A stretch of 48,368 bases of DNA from a bacterium (GTDB lineage: Bacteria; Moduliflexota; Moduliflexia; Moduliflexales; JAUQPW01): NCBI GenBank assembly GCA_030550175.1, contig JAUQPW010000036.1, positions 1 through 48,368 on the forward strand. The letters run 5' to 3'. The first letter of the stretch is position 1, and every line of letters starts with the position of its first letter. Shown here piece by piece: positions 22,928 to 30,902 of this stretch. A program made the translations under genes and the position numbers. The notes beneath the pieces are model-generated. The model made no database searches. It was not told where the DNA came from and saw nothing but the letters and a program-made list of their open reading frames with translations.

Positions 22928-24256
22928 TTAGAAGGGAAATCTTATTTTTCCAAACTTTTTTTCCTGATCCACCAATTTGGTCATCATTTTCCGGGTTTGG
23001 TCGAACTGCTTAAGCAACTTATTGACATCCTGGACCGTGGTTCCACTCCCCAGAGCAATTCGCTTTCTTCGGCTCCCGTTAATAATTTTATAATTATTCC
23101 GTTCCTTAGGGGTCATGGAATTAATAATGGCTTCAATTTTAACCAATTCCTTTTCATCCAGTTGGATATTCTTACTGGCTTTTAAAGCGCTGAATCCTGG
23201 AATCATTTCCAGAAGCTGGTCCAAAGGACCCATGTTTCGGATTTGTCTCAACTGATTTCGAAAATCCTCTAAGGTAAAAGAACGTTCTTTAATTTTTTTC
23301 TCTAATTCTCGAGCCTTTTCTTCATCCAGGGACTGCTCTGCCTTTTCAATCAAGGAGAGTACATCTCCCATCCCTAAGATTCGGGAAGCCATTCGTTCAG
23401 GATGAAAAGGTTCCAACCCCTCCAGCTTTTCGCCCGTTCCGATAAACTTAATAGGTTTCTGGGTGACTGCCTTAATAGACAGGGCAGCCCCCCCCCGGGC
23501 ATCACCGTCCAGTTTGGTTAAAATAACTCCGGTAATGGCCAGGTCTTTATTAAACCGTTCGGCCACCGTTACAGCATCCTGACCCGTCATGGCATCGACC
23601 ACCAGAAGTATTTCAGAAGGAGCCAGAATTTTTTTGAGGTCCTTTAACTCCTCCATCAAAGCCTGATCGATGTGAAGTCGACCCGCCGTATCGACCAACA
23701 GATGGGTCAGTCCCTGGGATTTAGCTTTTTGTAAAGCCTCTTTACAGATGACACGAGGATCTTTCTCCTCTAAGTTTGAATAAACCGGTGCATGGATCTG
23801 AGTCCCTAATACCTCCAACTGTTTTATGGCAGCAGGTCTATAAACATCTGCAGCAACCAACATGGGTTTGAAACCCTCTTTCATCAAAAGGTTAGCTAAC
23901 TTGGCTGCCGTAGTCGTTTTTCCGGAACCCTGAAGTCCTACCAGTAAAATCACCGTCGGAGGCATGGATGCGGAGGCTAATCTGACCCGGTCTTGTCCCA
24001 TCAGCTCGGTGAGCTCTTCATGGACGATTTTAACCAATTGCTGACCGGGGGTTAAACTTTTCATCACTTCCTGGCCAATGGCCCGTTCCCGGACCCTGTC
24101 CACGAAGTCTTTAACGACTTTAAAGTTAACATCGGCCTCCAGTAAAGCCAGACGAACCTCCCTCAGGGCCTCTTTAATATTCTGCTCACTCAGCTTCCCA
24201 TGCCCTTTAAGCTTTTTAAAGGTAATTTGTAATTTGTTAGACAGGTTATCAAACAT
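22928..24256 (-). CDS. ffh: Signal recognition particle protein Ffh
   Basis: Ffh binds 4.5S RNA and signal sequences and docks on FtsY. The 442 residues show the N domain (1-90), the G domain with GLQGSGKTTTAAKLA at 107-121, DTAGR, TKLDGDARGG and the terminal GTPase motif, and a methionine-rich M domain from about 325 (FRNQLRQIRNMGPL, then GSRRKRIALGSG). It precedes rpsP as in many bacteria. I looked for a 4.5S RNA gene nearby and saw none. Confidence 0.98.
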   Translation of the reverse strand: MFDNLSNKLQITFKKLKGHGKLSEQNIKEALREVRLALLEADVNFKVVKDFVDRVRERAIGQEVMKSLTPGQQLVKIVHEELTELMGQDRVRLASASMPPTVILLVGLQGSGKTTTAAKLANLLMKEGFKPMLVAADVYRPAAIKQLEVLGTQIHAPVYSNLEEKDPRVICKEALQKAKSQGLTHLLVDTAGRLHIDQALMEELKDLKKILAPSEILLVVDAMTGQDAVTVAERFNKDLAITGVILTKLDGDARGGAALSIKAVTQKPIKFIGTGEKLEGLEPFHPERMASRILGMGDVLSLIEKAEQSLDEEKARELEKKIKERSFTLEDFRNQLRQIRNMGPLDQLLEMIPGFSALKASKNIQLDEKELVKIEAIINSMTPKERNNYKIINGSRRKRIALGSGTTVQDVNKLLKQFDQTRKMMTKLVDQEKKFGKIRFPF

Positions 24257-24337
24257 AGATTAAACGCGTAAAACGCTTCTGAATTCTGAGATTGGGGCAA
24301 GAAATGAGAAAATTCTACCATGTTGGTGTCTTTATCA

Positions 24338-24366
24338 AGATTACGCAAGCCAGGGTGAATTGTCAA
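24338..24366 (-). promoter_or_regulatory. Candidate sigma70 promoter for ffh and the ribosome-biogenesis genes
   Basis: On the minus strand TTGACA (24361-24366), a 17-bp spacer, then TAATCT (24338-24343). Transcription would start about 75 bp before the ffh ATG. It faces away from the hrcA promoter in the same 379-bp gap. Confidence 0.45.
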
Positions 24367-24471
24367 GAGGAAACTTTAACCTGCTTCAGATTAATTGAGA
24401 AGAATATTTCAGGGTTTTACAGACATAAAAACCTTGACAACAAGCCAGAGAAGGTATAGATGAAATGCTAC

Positions 24472-24500
24472 TTGACAGAGGGGCCTAGCTAAGATACATT
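24472..24500 (+). promoter_or_regulatory. Sigma70 promoter of hrcA-grpE-dnaJ
   Basis: TTGACA (24472-24477), exactly 17 bp, then TACATT (24495-24500). The predicted start point falls at the left arm of the CIRCE operator. A second TTGACA (24434-24439) with TATAGA (24455-24460) at 15-bp spacing lies upstream and could be a tandem promoter. Confidence 0.7.
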
Positions 24501-24509
24501 ACTAATAGG

Positions 24510-24536
24510 TTAGCACTCTACGAAGCTTAGTGCTAA
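24510..24536 (+). promoter_or_regulatory. CIRCE operator (HrcA binding site)
   Basis: TTAGCACTC (24510-24518), nine bases, then TAGTGCTAA (24528-24536) match the CIRCE consensus TTAGCACTC-N9-GAGTGCTAA with one mismatch at the first base of the right arm. It lies 10 bp after the -10 element and 100 bp before hrcA, so HrcA should repress its own operon and release it on heat shock. The rest of this 379-bp gap (24257-24635) holds the two promoters listed and no gene. Confidence 0.93.
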
Positions 24537-24635
24537 AATTTTAAACCTATTTTCCCAAGAAAGTTTATGGCCTTCATTCAGGGTTTCTGGAGATGGCTGT
24601 AAATTTGAAGCGGGAGATAGGAGAGGCGATGGCCT

Positions 24636-25682
24636 ATGACGGAACCAAAAATGGAACTGAATCCCAGGTCATCCAGTATTTTAGAAGCGGTGGTCCACGA
24701 TCATATTGCAACGGCGGAGCCTGTGGGTTCTAGAACTATTGCTAAAAAATATAAATTCGGTCTGAGTCCGGCGACCATCCGCAATATCATGGCGGATCTG
24801 GAGGAAATGGGTTATTTGTCTCAACCTCACACCTCGGCCGGAAGAGTTCCGACGGATAGGGCCTATCGTTTTTATGTAAATCATTTGCTGGAATCTCATC
24901 ACTTTCCCAAGGTTAAAAATCCTGTTGTTGAGGCAACCCTCCAATCTATTCATGAGTTCAATGAGTTGATGAAGGAAACCTCGGTTTTTTTATCTCAACT
25001 GTCTAATCAGGCCGGTATTGTTCTCATCCCTAATTTGAAAAAAACCGTTTTTAAACGAATTGAATTCATTCATCTAACAGGTTCTCGCGTTCTAGTTATT
25101 TTTGTGGCCGAATCCGGCCTGGTTCATAAAAAAACCATTGAACTGGATCGACCTATCTCCCAAAATACTCTGGAAAAGATTTCCAATCTGGTAACCGAAC
25201 AAATGGCCGGTTTGACCCTGCAGGAGATTAGAAAAAAGCTGGTTAAAATGATGGAGGAAGAAAAAACCCAATTCGATGAGCTGTTAAACCAGGCTGTAAA
25301 GCTCAGCCAGAAGGCCTTTGAGAATGAAGAAGGAGAAAGTGAGGTTTATGTAAGGGGCACCCTAAATATTCTTAATCAGCCGGAGTTTGCCAGTATCGAA
25401 CGGATGAAAGCACTCTTTAAGGCCTTTGAAGAGAAAAGTATTTTGATCCAAATTCTGGATAAATGCCTGGAAGAGGACCAGAACGTCAAAGTGACCATCG
25501 GCTCTGAAAATTGCATAGAAGAGATGGAGGATTGCAGTCTGGTGACTTCTACCTATAAATATGGAAACATGTCGGTAGGAGTCCTTGGAATTATAGGCCC
25601 TAAACGAATGGATTACTCGAGAGTGATCCCGGTGGTGGGGTATATGGCTAAATTGATATCAAATTTGTTGACAAATTCTTAA
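24636..25682 (+). CDS. hrcA: Heat-inducible transcription repressor HrcA
   Basis: HrcA represses chaperone genes by binding CIRCE. The 348 residues begin with a winged-helix domain (MELNPRSSSILEAVVHDHIA, then EPVGSRTIAKKYKFGLSPAT and the recognition helix TIRNIMADLEEMGYLSQPHT), followed by SAGRVPTDRAYRFYV, which is diagnostic. The effector domain ends in GVLGIIGPKRMDYSRVIPVV, a family hallmark. The ATG at 24636 is preceded by AGGAGAGG at about 9 bp. A CIRCE site upstream indicates autoregulation. Confidence 0.98.
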   Translation: MTEPKMELNPRSSSILEAVVHDHIATAEPVGSRTIAKKYKFGLSPATIRNIMADLEEMGYLSQPHTSAGRVPTDRAYRFYVNHLLESHHFPKVKNPVVEATLQSIHEFNELMKETSVFLSQLSNQAGIVLIPNLKKTVFKRIEFIHLTGSRVLVIFVAESGLVHKKTIELDRPISQNTLEKISNLVTEQMAGLTLQEIRKKLVKMMEEEKTQFDELLNQAVKLSQKAFENEEGESEVYVRGTLNILNQPEFASIERMKALFKAFEEKSILIQILDKCLEEDQNVKVTIGSENCIEEMEDCSLVTSTYKYGNMSVGVLGIIGPKRMDYSRVIPVVGYMAKLISNLLTNS

Positions 25683-25872
25683 AACGTTTTAACTTTAAAT
25701 TTAGTTGTTTTTTTGAGATGAAAACCTGGATGTATGATGTGTACGTGTAGATAAGGATCTTGTTGAGATCAATGGGGTAGGGATCTGGATAAGTGATTCT
25801 TGTCTGCGACCTGTAGTGCGAAACGTTGTTTTCTAAAGATGAATCAACGATTCGTATTACAGAAGGGTAAAA

Positions 25873-26604
25873 GTGGTTTTGGAATCTTCAGATCGACGAC
25901 AATCCTCTGAGGGAGATCAGCAATTAAACGAATTAAACTCTGGAAGTATTCCAATTCAGGAGAGCTCTCAAGAAAGCCAGATACAGGAAGAGAATCGTAC
26001 TCTCAAAGAGTCTCCTCAACCCGGAGAGGAAGCTAAAGTGGGAGCGGGAGTAGCCTCACCGGCCTCAGAAAGTACGACCGTAGAAACTTCTGAAATCCCC
26101 TCCGAAGGGGAAAAAGTTCCGGAAAGTTCTGAATTAGAACAGTTGAAAGACCAGCTCCTTCTTAAAGAAAAGGAGGCAGAATCCTACTATGATCGACTCC
26201 TCCGACTGCAGGCGGAGTTTGAGAATTTCCGAAAACGGACGATCAAAGAAAAAGCAGAATTCACCAAATACGCCAATGAGGAACTTATCAAAAATCTGCT
26301 TCCGGTTTTAGACAACCTGGAAAGAGCGCTCGCCTCAGCGGAACAGACAAAGGATTTCGAAGGCCTCTCTAAAGGTGTGGAAATGATCTATAAGCAATTT
26401 TCGGAGGCTCTCAAAAAGGCCGGTTTAACCGAAATCGAAGCCCTAAACCAGCGTTTTGATCCGGTTATTCATCAGGCTGTAGCTCGGGTTGAATCTTCAG
26501 AGGTAGAAAATAATATGGTCGTTGAAGTTCTTCAAAAAGGCTATTATTTCCATGATAGAGTACTGAGACCAGCTATGGTCAAAGTAGCCGTTCAGTCCAG
26601 CTAA
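25873..26604 (+). CDS. grpE: Nucleotide exchange factor GrpE
   Basis: GrpE exchanges ADP on DnaK. Residues 1-90 are a low-complexity Glu/Ser/Pro-rich tail. The coiled coil begins at [20 protein letters not shown], and the hallmark [20 protein letters not shown] and [12 protein letters not shown] follow, with the beta domain [20 protein letters not shown] and [20 protein letters not shown]. The GTG start at 25873 has AAGGG just upstream. The 190 bp after hrcA holds no gene and no clear promoter. Length 243 is slightly above average because of the tail. Confidence 0.96.
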   Translation: MVLESSDRRQSSEGDQQLNELNSGSIPIQESSQESQIQEENRTLKESPQPGEEAKVGAGVASPASESTTVETSEIPSEGEKVPESSELEQLKDQLLLKEKEAESYYDRLLRLQAEFENFRKRTIKEKAEFTKYANEELIKNLLPVLDNLERALASAEQTKDFEGLSKGVEMIYKQFSEALKKAGLTEIEALNQRFDPVIHQAVARVESSEVENNMVVEVLQKGYYFHDRVLRPAMVKVAVQSS

Positions 26605-26611
26605 GGGGATC

Positions 26612-27712
26612 ATGGTCAAATCCGACTATTACCAAATCCTCGGGGTTCGTAGAGATGCCAGTGAGGAAGAGATTAAACGGGCCTACCGCCGTTTGGCTCT
26701 GCAGCATCATCCAGATCGAAATCCCGGTAATAAGGAGGCGGAAAGTAAATTCAAAGAAATCAATGAGGCGTATGAAGTATTAAGTGATTCCCAAAAACGG
26801 GCCGACTATGATCGTTTCACAGCTCAAAGAAAAAAATCCCCTCCTCGAAGTTCTCAATCTCCTTTTACAGGTCGGGTAGAGGATTTTTTTGATATCTTTG
26901 ATAGTTTTTTTACCTCTTCTTACCGTAAGCAATCCCGGGTCAGTCGTGGCTCTGATCTTCGATATAATCTTACCCTCTCCTTTGAAGACGCTATCTTAGG
27001 CACTCAAGTAACCCTTCGGGTTCCAAAATGGGATCGTTGTGACCGCTGTCAAGGTTCAGGATTAGAAACCAGTCATGGTCCGTTGACGTGTCCTACCTGC
27101 CATGGGCGGGGTGAAATTCGCCAACAACGTAGTTTCTTTACCTATACCCAACCCTGCTTTTACTGTCATGGAGTTGGAACCACCCGTCAAAAGCCTTGTT
27201 ATTTTTGTAAAGGAGATGGACGAATCTTTAAAGAAAGAACCCTGTTGGTATCTATTCCTCCGGGAGTTGAAACGGGAACCCAATTAAGACTGGCGGGGGA
27301 AGGGGAATCTGGCCGTATAGGAGGCATTCCGGGCGACCTTTATATTTTCCTCACCGTTCGAAAACATCCTTTCTTCGAAAGAGACCACTTCGATCTCTGG
27401 TGTGAGGTTCCCCTGACTATTACCCAGGCAACCCTGGGCACCGAGATCGAAATTCCGACCCTGGAAGGAAGATCGCGTATCAAAATCCCTCCTGGAACTC
27501 AACCCGGAAGTGTTTTTCGACTCAAAGGTAAAGGAGTTCCTACCCCAAACCAAACCCGTGGAGACCTCCATGTAAAAGTTAAAATCTCTATCCCCACTCA
27601 TCTTTCCCGGCGCCAAAAGAAACTTTTGGAAGAATTTGCCCGAGCTGGAAAGGAAACAACTTATCGCTCTAAAAAAGGATGGTTACAAAGGATTAAAGAG
27701 TTCTTTGCCTGA
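26612..27712 (+). CDS. dnaJ: Chaperone DnaJ
   Basis: DnaJ delivers substrates to DnaK and stimulates its ATPase. The J domain (1-70) has HPD at 33-35 in [11 protein letters not shown] Phe-rich segment follows, then four zinc-binding CxxCxGxG repeats ([32 protein letters not shown]), then two beta-sandwich domains, making a complete type I DnaJ of 366 residues. It lies 7 bp after grpE. The usual dnaK between them is absent. Confidence 0.97.
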   Translation: MVKSDYYQILGVRRDASEEEIKRAYRRLALQHHPDRNPGNKEAESKFKEINEAYEVLSDSQKRADYDRFTAQRKKSPPRSSQSPFTGRVEDFFDIFDSFFTSSYRKQSRVSRGSDLRYNLTLSFEDAILGTQVTLRVPKWDRCDRCQGSGLETSHGPLTCPTCHGRGEIRQQRSFFTYTQPCFYCHGVGTTRQKPCYFCKGDGRIFKERTLLVSIPPGVETGTQLRLAGEGESGRIGGIPGDLYIFLTVRKHPFFERDHFDLWCEVPLTITQATLGTEIEIPTLEGRSRIKIPPGTQPGSVFRLKGKGVPTPNQTRGDLHVKVKISIPTHLSRRQKKLLEEFARAGKETTYRSKKGWLQRIKEFFA

Positions 27713-27727
27713 TCCATCCCTTTAACG

Positions 27728-27763
27728 AGAGGCTAGTACAACGAGTTGTACTAGCCTCTTTTT
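27728..27763 (+). terminator. Strong intrinsic terminator after dnaJ
   Basis: AGAGGCTAGTACAAC, two bases, then its exact reverse complement form a 15-bp perfect stem (27728-27759), followed by a T-run to 27763. It ends 5 bp before the ribosome-binding site of the next gene. Confidence 0.93.
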
Positions 27764-27779
27764 AATATAGGAGGTGAGT

Positions 27780-28901
27780 ATGAACGTACCTGTTCAGTCT
27801 AAGGTCCTGCAAACTAAAGGATTCAGAGTGGGTAGGTACTCCTTGTTTTCTATTCTTTTACTGTATCTCCTTCAAACTTCCCTGACGGTTTATCTTCTAC
27901 TGGATCGGACCCGGGAAGTCGAAAAGTTAAAAGAAAAGATAAATAATCAGCAATTGAAGCTGCAGGCACAAGATCGATATATAAAACATCTAGAAAAAGT
28001 GGATGTCATTCAGTCTATGTTAAAGTCTAAAGATTCTCAGCTCAGTGCTCTTCAACAGCAACATTTCGAACAGCGCTCAGTTCTTGCAGCCCAGGCAGAG
28101 GCTTTAAAAGCCAAGGAAGCCGAAAACCGATTGGGTAGTTTATTAGCCGAAAAGGATCAAAAACTGGAGGAACTCCAGAATAAATATCGTGACCAGATCT
28201 TGGAAGCCCGAATTTTAAGTGAAAAATTCGCCCTGGAAAGAGAACTTCAAGATATGCTGGCCGAAAAAGAGCAGCAGCTTAATGAGTTACGAGAAAAATA
28301 TTACCTGCAGCAGGTTTCTCTGCTAGCCCAGGAAACGGCCATCAATAATTTTAAAGAAAAAGAACGGGTCGCCCAAATCTTGGAAAAGTTTAAAACCGGA
28401 TTGAGCAAATCCGAAGAGGAATCTTTACGAGATATTATCCTCAGTGAAAGTAAACGATATGGGCTGGACCCCAATCTTATCCTGGCCTTGATTCAAACCG
28501 AAAGTACCTTCAATAATTGGGCTAAATCTAAACAGGGAGCCATGGGGCTGATGCAGATCCACCCTCCTACAGGTAAATCCATTGCAGAAGATGCTAACGT
28601 GGAATGGAAGGGAAAGGATGGACTCTATGAACCGGATAAGAATATCCGGATAGGCCTTCATTACCTGGCTCAATTAATCCTTCACTTCCAGGATATTAAA
28701 CTGGCTCTGGCTGCTTATAATATGGGACCCACCGCCGTTAAACGCCTGTTGGAGAAAGGCGAAGAGGTCCCGCAAGAATACGTCGATAAGGTCATCGAAA
28801 ATTATAAAATCCTTAGCCAGACTCCAACACCTTCTCCAGAACCCAATGGAAATGGGAAAAATGACCGATGGAAGGTCGTCAAGGAAGAGAAAGAAAAATA
28901 A
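27780..28901 (+). CDS. Membrane-anchored lytic transglycosylase with coiled-coil stalk (SLT domain)
   Basis: The protein has an N-terminal membrane anchor (about 20-42 from the ATG, YSLFSILLLYLLQTSL), then about 150 residues of Gln/Glu/Lys-rich coiled coil, then an SLT domain. Catalytic Glu lies in LILALIQTESTFNN (residue 241 from the ATG), followed by KSKQGAMGLMQIHPPTG and ALAAYNMGPTAV, the second and third SLT motifs. It would cleave peptidoglycan in the periplasm. The ATG at 27780 is preferred because AGGAGG lies 5 bp upstream; a GTG at 27774 overlaps that site. A strong terminator sits just before it. Confidence 0.92.
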   Translation: MNVPVQSKVLQTKGFRVGRYSLFSILLLYLLQTSLTVYLLLDRTREVEKLKEKINNQQLKLQAQDRYIKHLEKVDVIQSMLKSKDSQLSALQQQHFEQRSVLAAQAEALKAKEAENRLGSLLAEKDQKLEELQNKYRDQILEARILSEKFALERELQDMLAEKEQQLNELREKYYLQQVSLLAQETAINNFKEKERVAQILEKFKTGLSKSEEESLRDIILSESKRYGLDPNLILALIQTESTFNNWAKSKQGAMGLMQIHPPTGKSIAEDANVEWKGKDGLYEPDKNIRIGLHYLAQLILHFQDIKLALAAYNMGPTAVKRLLEKGEEVPQEYVDKVIENYKILSQTPTPSPEPNGNGKNDRWKVVKEEKEK

Positions 28902-28904
28902 TTC

Positions 28905-28933
28905 TTGACATATTTAACCAAACGTATTACTAC
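28905..28933 (+). promoter_or_regulatory. Candidate promoter of the cobalamin operon
   Basis: A perfect TTGACA (28905-28910) begins four bases after the transglycosylase stop. TACTAC follows at 17 bp, a weak -10; TATTAC at 14 bp is an alternative. The predicted start is within a few bases of the riboswitch. Confidence 0.5.
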
Positions 28934-28944
28934 TTTTCCATATG

Positions 28945-29120
28945 GCAATGGGTTAGTTGCTTAAGTTTACATAAAACTTGAAAAAGGGAAGATGGTGCGA
29001 ATCCATCACGGGCACGCCACTGTATTCGGGGACGAAAGCCAGAAAGATAACCACTGGGAAAAATCTTCCTGGGAAGGTTTGGCAAGTAGGATGAACCGTA
29101 AGTCAGGATACCTTTTAAAG
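28945..29120 (+). ncRNA. Cobalamin riboswitch
   Basis: The conserved core is present in order: GGGAAG then GGTGCGAATCC (about 28986-29004), ACGCCACTGT (29014-29023), CGAAAGCCAGAA (29033-29044), ACCACTGGG, GGGAAGG (29071-29077), ATGAACCGTAAGTCAGGATACC (29091-29112; the last twelve bases are the B12 box, with T for the usual G in GGAGACC). It binds adenosyl- or methylcobalamin and here precedes cobQ with a terminator downstream, so B12 should switch off the biosynthesis operon. The exact 5' end is uncertain. Confidence 0.95.
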
Positions 29121-29171
29121 TAATTTCACGTTATAACCTTCGGTGAGAGAGGGAGTGAAAGGTTTATCTAG

Positions 29172-29210
29172 AATCCCTAATCCTTACAAAGGTTAGGGAT
29201 TTTTTCTTTT
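29172..29210 (+). terminator. Intrinsic terminator, expression platform of the cobalamin riboswitch
   Basis: AATCCCTAATCC and GGTTAGGGATT pair around a short loop (one bulged T), followed by TTTTTCTTTT. It lies between the riboswitch and cobQ. Upstream AACCTT (near 29135) can pair with AAGGTT in the terminator arm and may form the antiterminator when B12 is absent (inference). Confidence 0.88.
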
Positions 29211-29249
29211 GATCCCTTCCCAATCCTTTTCCGATCACCTTTTCAAGGT

Positions 29250-30797
29250 ATGAACTCACGCGCCAAGGTGTTAATGCTCCAGGGAACTGGATCCCACGTG
29301 GGAAAAAGTATCCTGGTAACGGCTCTCTGCAGAATTTTTAAGCAAGAAGGGTATAGGGTCGCTCCTTTCAAAGCCCAGAATATGGCCTTGAATTCCTTTG
29401 TCACAAAGGATGGGGGTGAGATCGGGCGGGCCCAGGTCGTCCAGGCCCAGGCCTGTGGCATCGAACCTGTGGTTGATATGAATCCGATTCTTCTAAAACC
29501 AACCACCGATTACGGCTCTCAAGTCATTGTCCTGGGAAAACCTGTGGGTACCCTGCCCGTGGAAAGGTATTGGCAATATAAGGAAACGCTTCGGGAAGTG
29601 GTCCGGTCTTCTCTGGAACGGCTTCGATCTCAGTATGATCTCATCCTTATAGAAGGAGCCGGAAGCCCAGCCGAAATCAATTTGAGAGCCCACGATATTG
29701 TAAATATGTCGGTCGCCCACATGGCAAATGCCCCTGTCCTGTTGGTCGGAGATATCGACCGGGGAGGTGTTTTTGCCTGGTTGGTGGGTACCCTGGAATT
29801 GCTTACCCCTGAAGATCGGGAACGTATCCGCGGGTTCATCATCAACAAATTTAGAGGCCGTAAGGAGATTTTAAAACCGGGTCTGGATTTTCTGGAATCG
29901 AAAACGGGAAGACCGGTTCTCGGAGTCATCCCTTTTTTCAAAGATTTTAAAATCCCGGATGAAGATTCCGTCTCCCTCTACGAAAATAAGCCCCAAACCC
30001 AACAGAACCTGACCTCCGGATCCCAAACCCCGGATTTGCAGATAGAAGTCATCCAACTTCCCAGAATTTCTAACTTTACTGATTTTGATCCCCTGAAAAG
30101 TGAACCCGATGTTCAGTTACGCTATATCCAACACGGATCTGAGAGTCTTCATCCCGATCTGTTGATTCTCCCGGGTACGAAAAATACCATCGCCGATTTA
30201 CTGTATTTAAAATCCCACGGTTTTGTAGAAGCCCTTCAGGCCTGCCTCCGGCGGGGGGGGACGATCCTTGGGATCTGTGGAGGTTATCAGATGTTGGGAA
30301 AAAAGATCTATGATCCTGAACATGTGGAAGGATTTGAAACCCAGGCCGAGGGACTCGGGTTTTTAAATACGGTTACTACCCTTCTTTCCCCAAAAATCAC
30401 CCGACAAGTTAAAGCCATCCATCGGAAGACCGGAATTCGAATATCGGGTTATGAAATTCACATGGGAAGAACAGAGGTCTTAGAACCCTATGAGCCAGTC
30501 TTTGAAGTGTATGAACCCACGGAACCCTCAACCCCTTCGGCATCCCATCCCAGACAGACCTGGGTAGATGGCCTGCAGAATTCAGAACAAACCGTCTGGG
30601 GAACTTATATCCATGGCTTGTTCGATAATGATCTTTTTCGAAGAACCTTCCTGGATCAATTAAGAGAAAAAAAGGGATTAAAACCCTTGAAAGACGTCCA
30701 ATATGTTTTGGACCTGGATCAGGAACTGGATAGGCTGGCAGAACTGATGAAAAAAAATTTGGATATGACCCAAATTTATCGACTCCTAGAACTTTAA
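29250..30797 (+). CDS. cobQ: Cobyric acid synthase (glutamine-dependent)
   Basis: CobQ/CbiP amidates four side chains of adenosylcobyrinic a,c-diamide. The 515 residues begin with a dethiobiotin-synthetase-like P-loop, GTGSHVGKS (12-20), and KAQNMALNSFVTKDG. The class I glutaminase domain has nucleophile C343 in LGICGGYQMLG and the late HGLFDND. A Pro/Ser-rich insert (EPTEPSTPSASHPRQ) interrupts the last third. It is the first gene of the operon, 40 bp past the riboswitch terminator. The ATG follows AAGG at very close spacing, a poor ribosome-binding site. Confidence 0.97.
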   Translation: MNSRAKVLMLQGTGSHVGKSILVTALCRIFKQEGYRVAPFKAQNMALNSFVTKDGGEIGRAQVVQAQACGIEPVVDMNPILLKPTTDYGSQVIVLGKPVGTLPVERYWQYKETLREVVRSSLERLRSQYDLILIEGAGSPAEINLRAHDIVNMSVAHMANAPVLLVGDIDRGGVFAWLVGTLELLTPEDRERIRGFIINKFRGRKEILKPGLDFLESKTGRPVLGVIPFFKDFKIPDEDSVSLYENKPQTQQNLTSGSQTPDLQIEVIQLPRISNFTDFDPLKSEPDVQLRYIQHGSESLHPDLLILPGTKNTIADLLYLKSHGFVEALQACLRRGGTILGICGGYQMLGKKIYDPEHVEGFETQAEGLGFLNTVTTLLSPKITRQVKAIHRKTGIRISGYEIHMGRTEVLEPYEPVFEVYEPTEPSTPSASHPRQTWVDGLQNSEQTVWGTYIHGLFDNDLFRRTFLDQLREKKGLKPLKDVQYVLDLDQELDRLAELMKKNLDMTQIYRLLEL

Positions 30798-30806
30798 AGT
30801 ACGGTG

Positions 30807-30902
30807 CGAAGACATAAGGACGCGGAGACAGAGTTCCCTGTGTCGCCATATCCTATTGTCTCCCAGTTCCCCGCGTCGCCGTGTCACCGCGTCCTCATGT
30901 CC
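30807..30902. repeat. GACGCGGAGACAC-type degenerate repeat between cobQ and cbiA
   Basis: GGACGCGGAGACAG (30825-30838 region) and its complement TGTCACCGCGTCCT (30882-30896) flank further CCCTGTGTCGCC and CCCCGCGTCGCCGTG units. It fills the whole gap and runs into the cbiA start. It is related to 20832-20910. Confidence 0.82.

Noticed and set aside
24257..24470. 4.5S SRP RNA gene near ffh
   Set aside because: I saw no GGAA/GCAG-type tetraloop hairpin typical of SRP RNA on either strand in this gap; only short AT-rich sequence and promoter-like elements.
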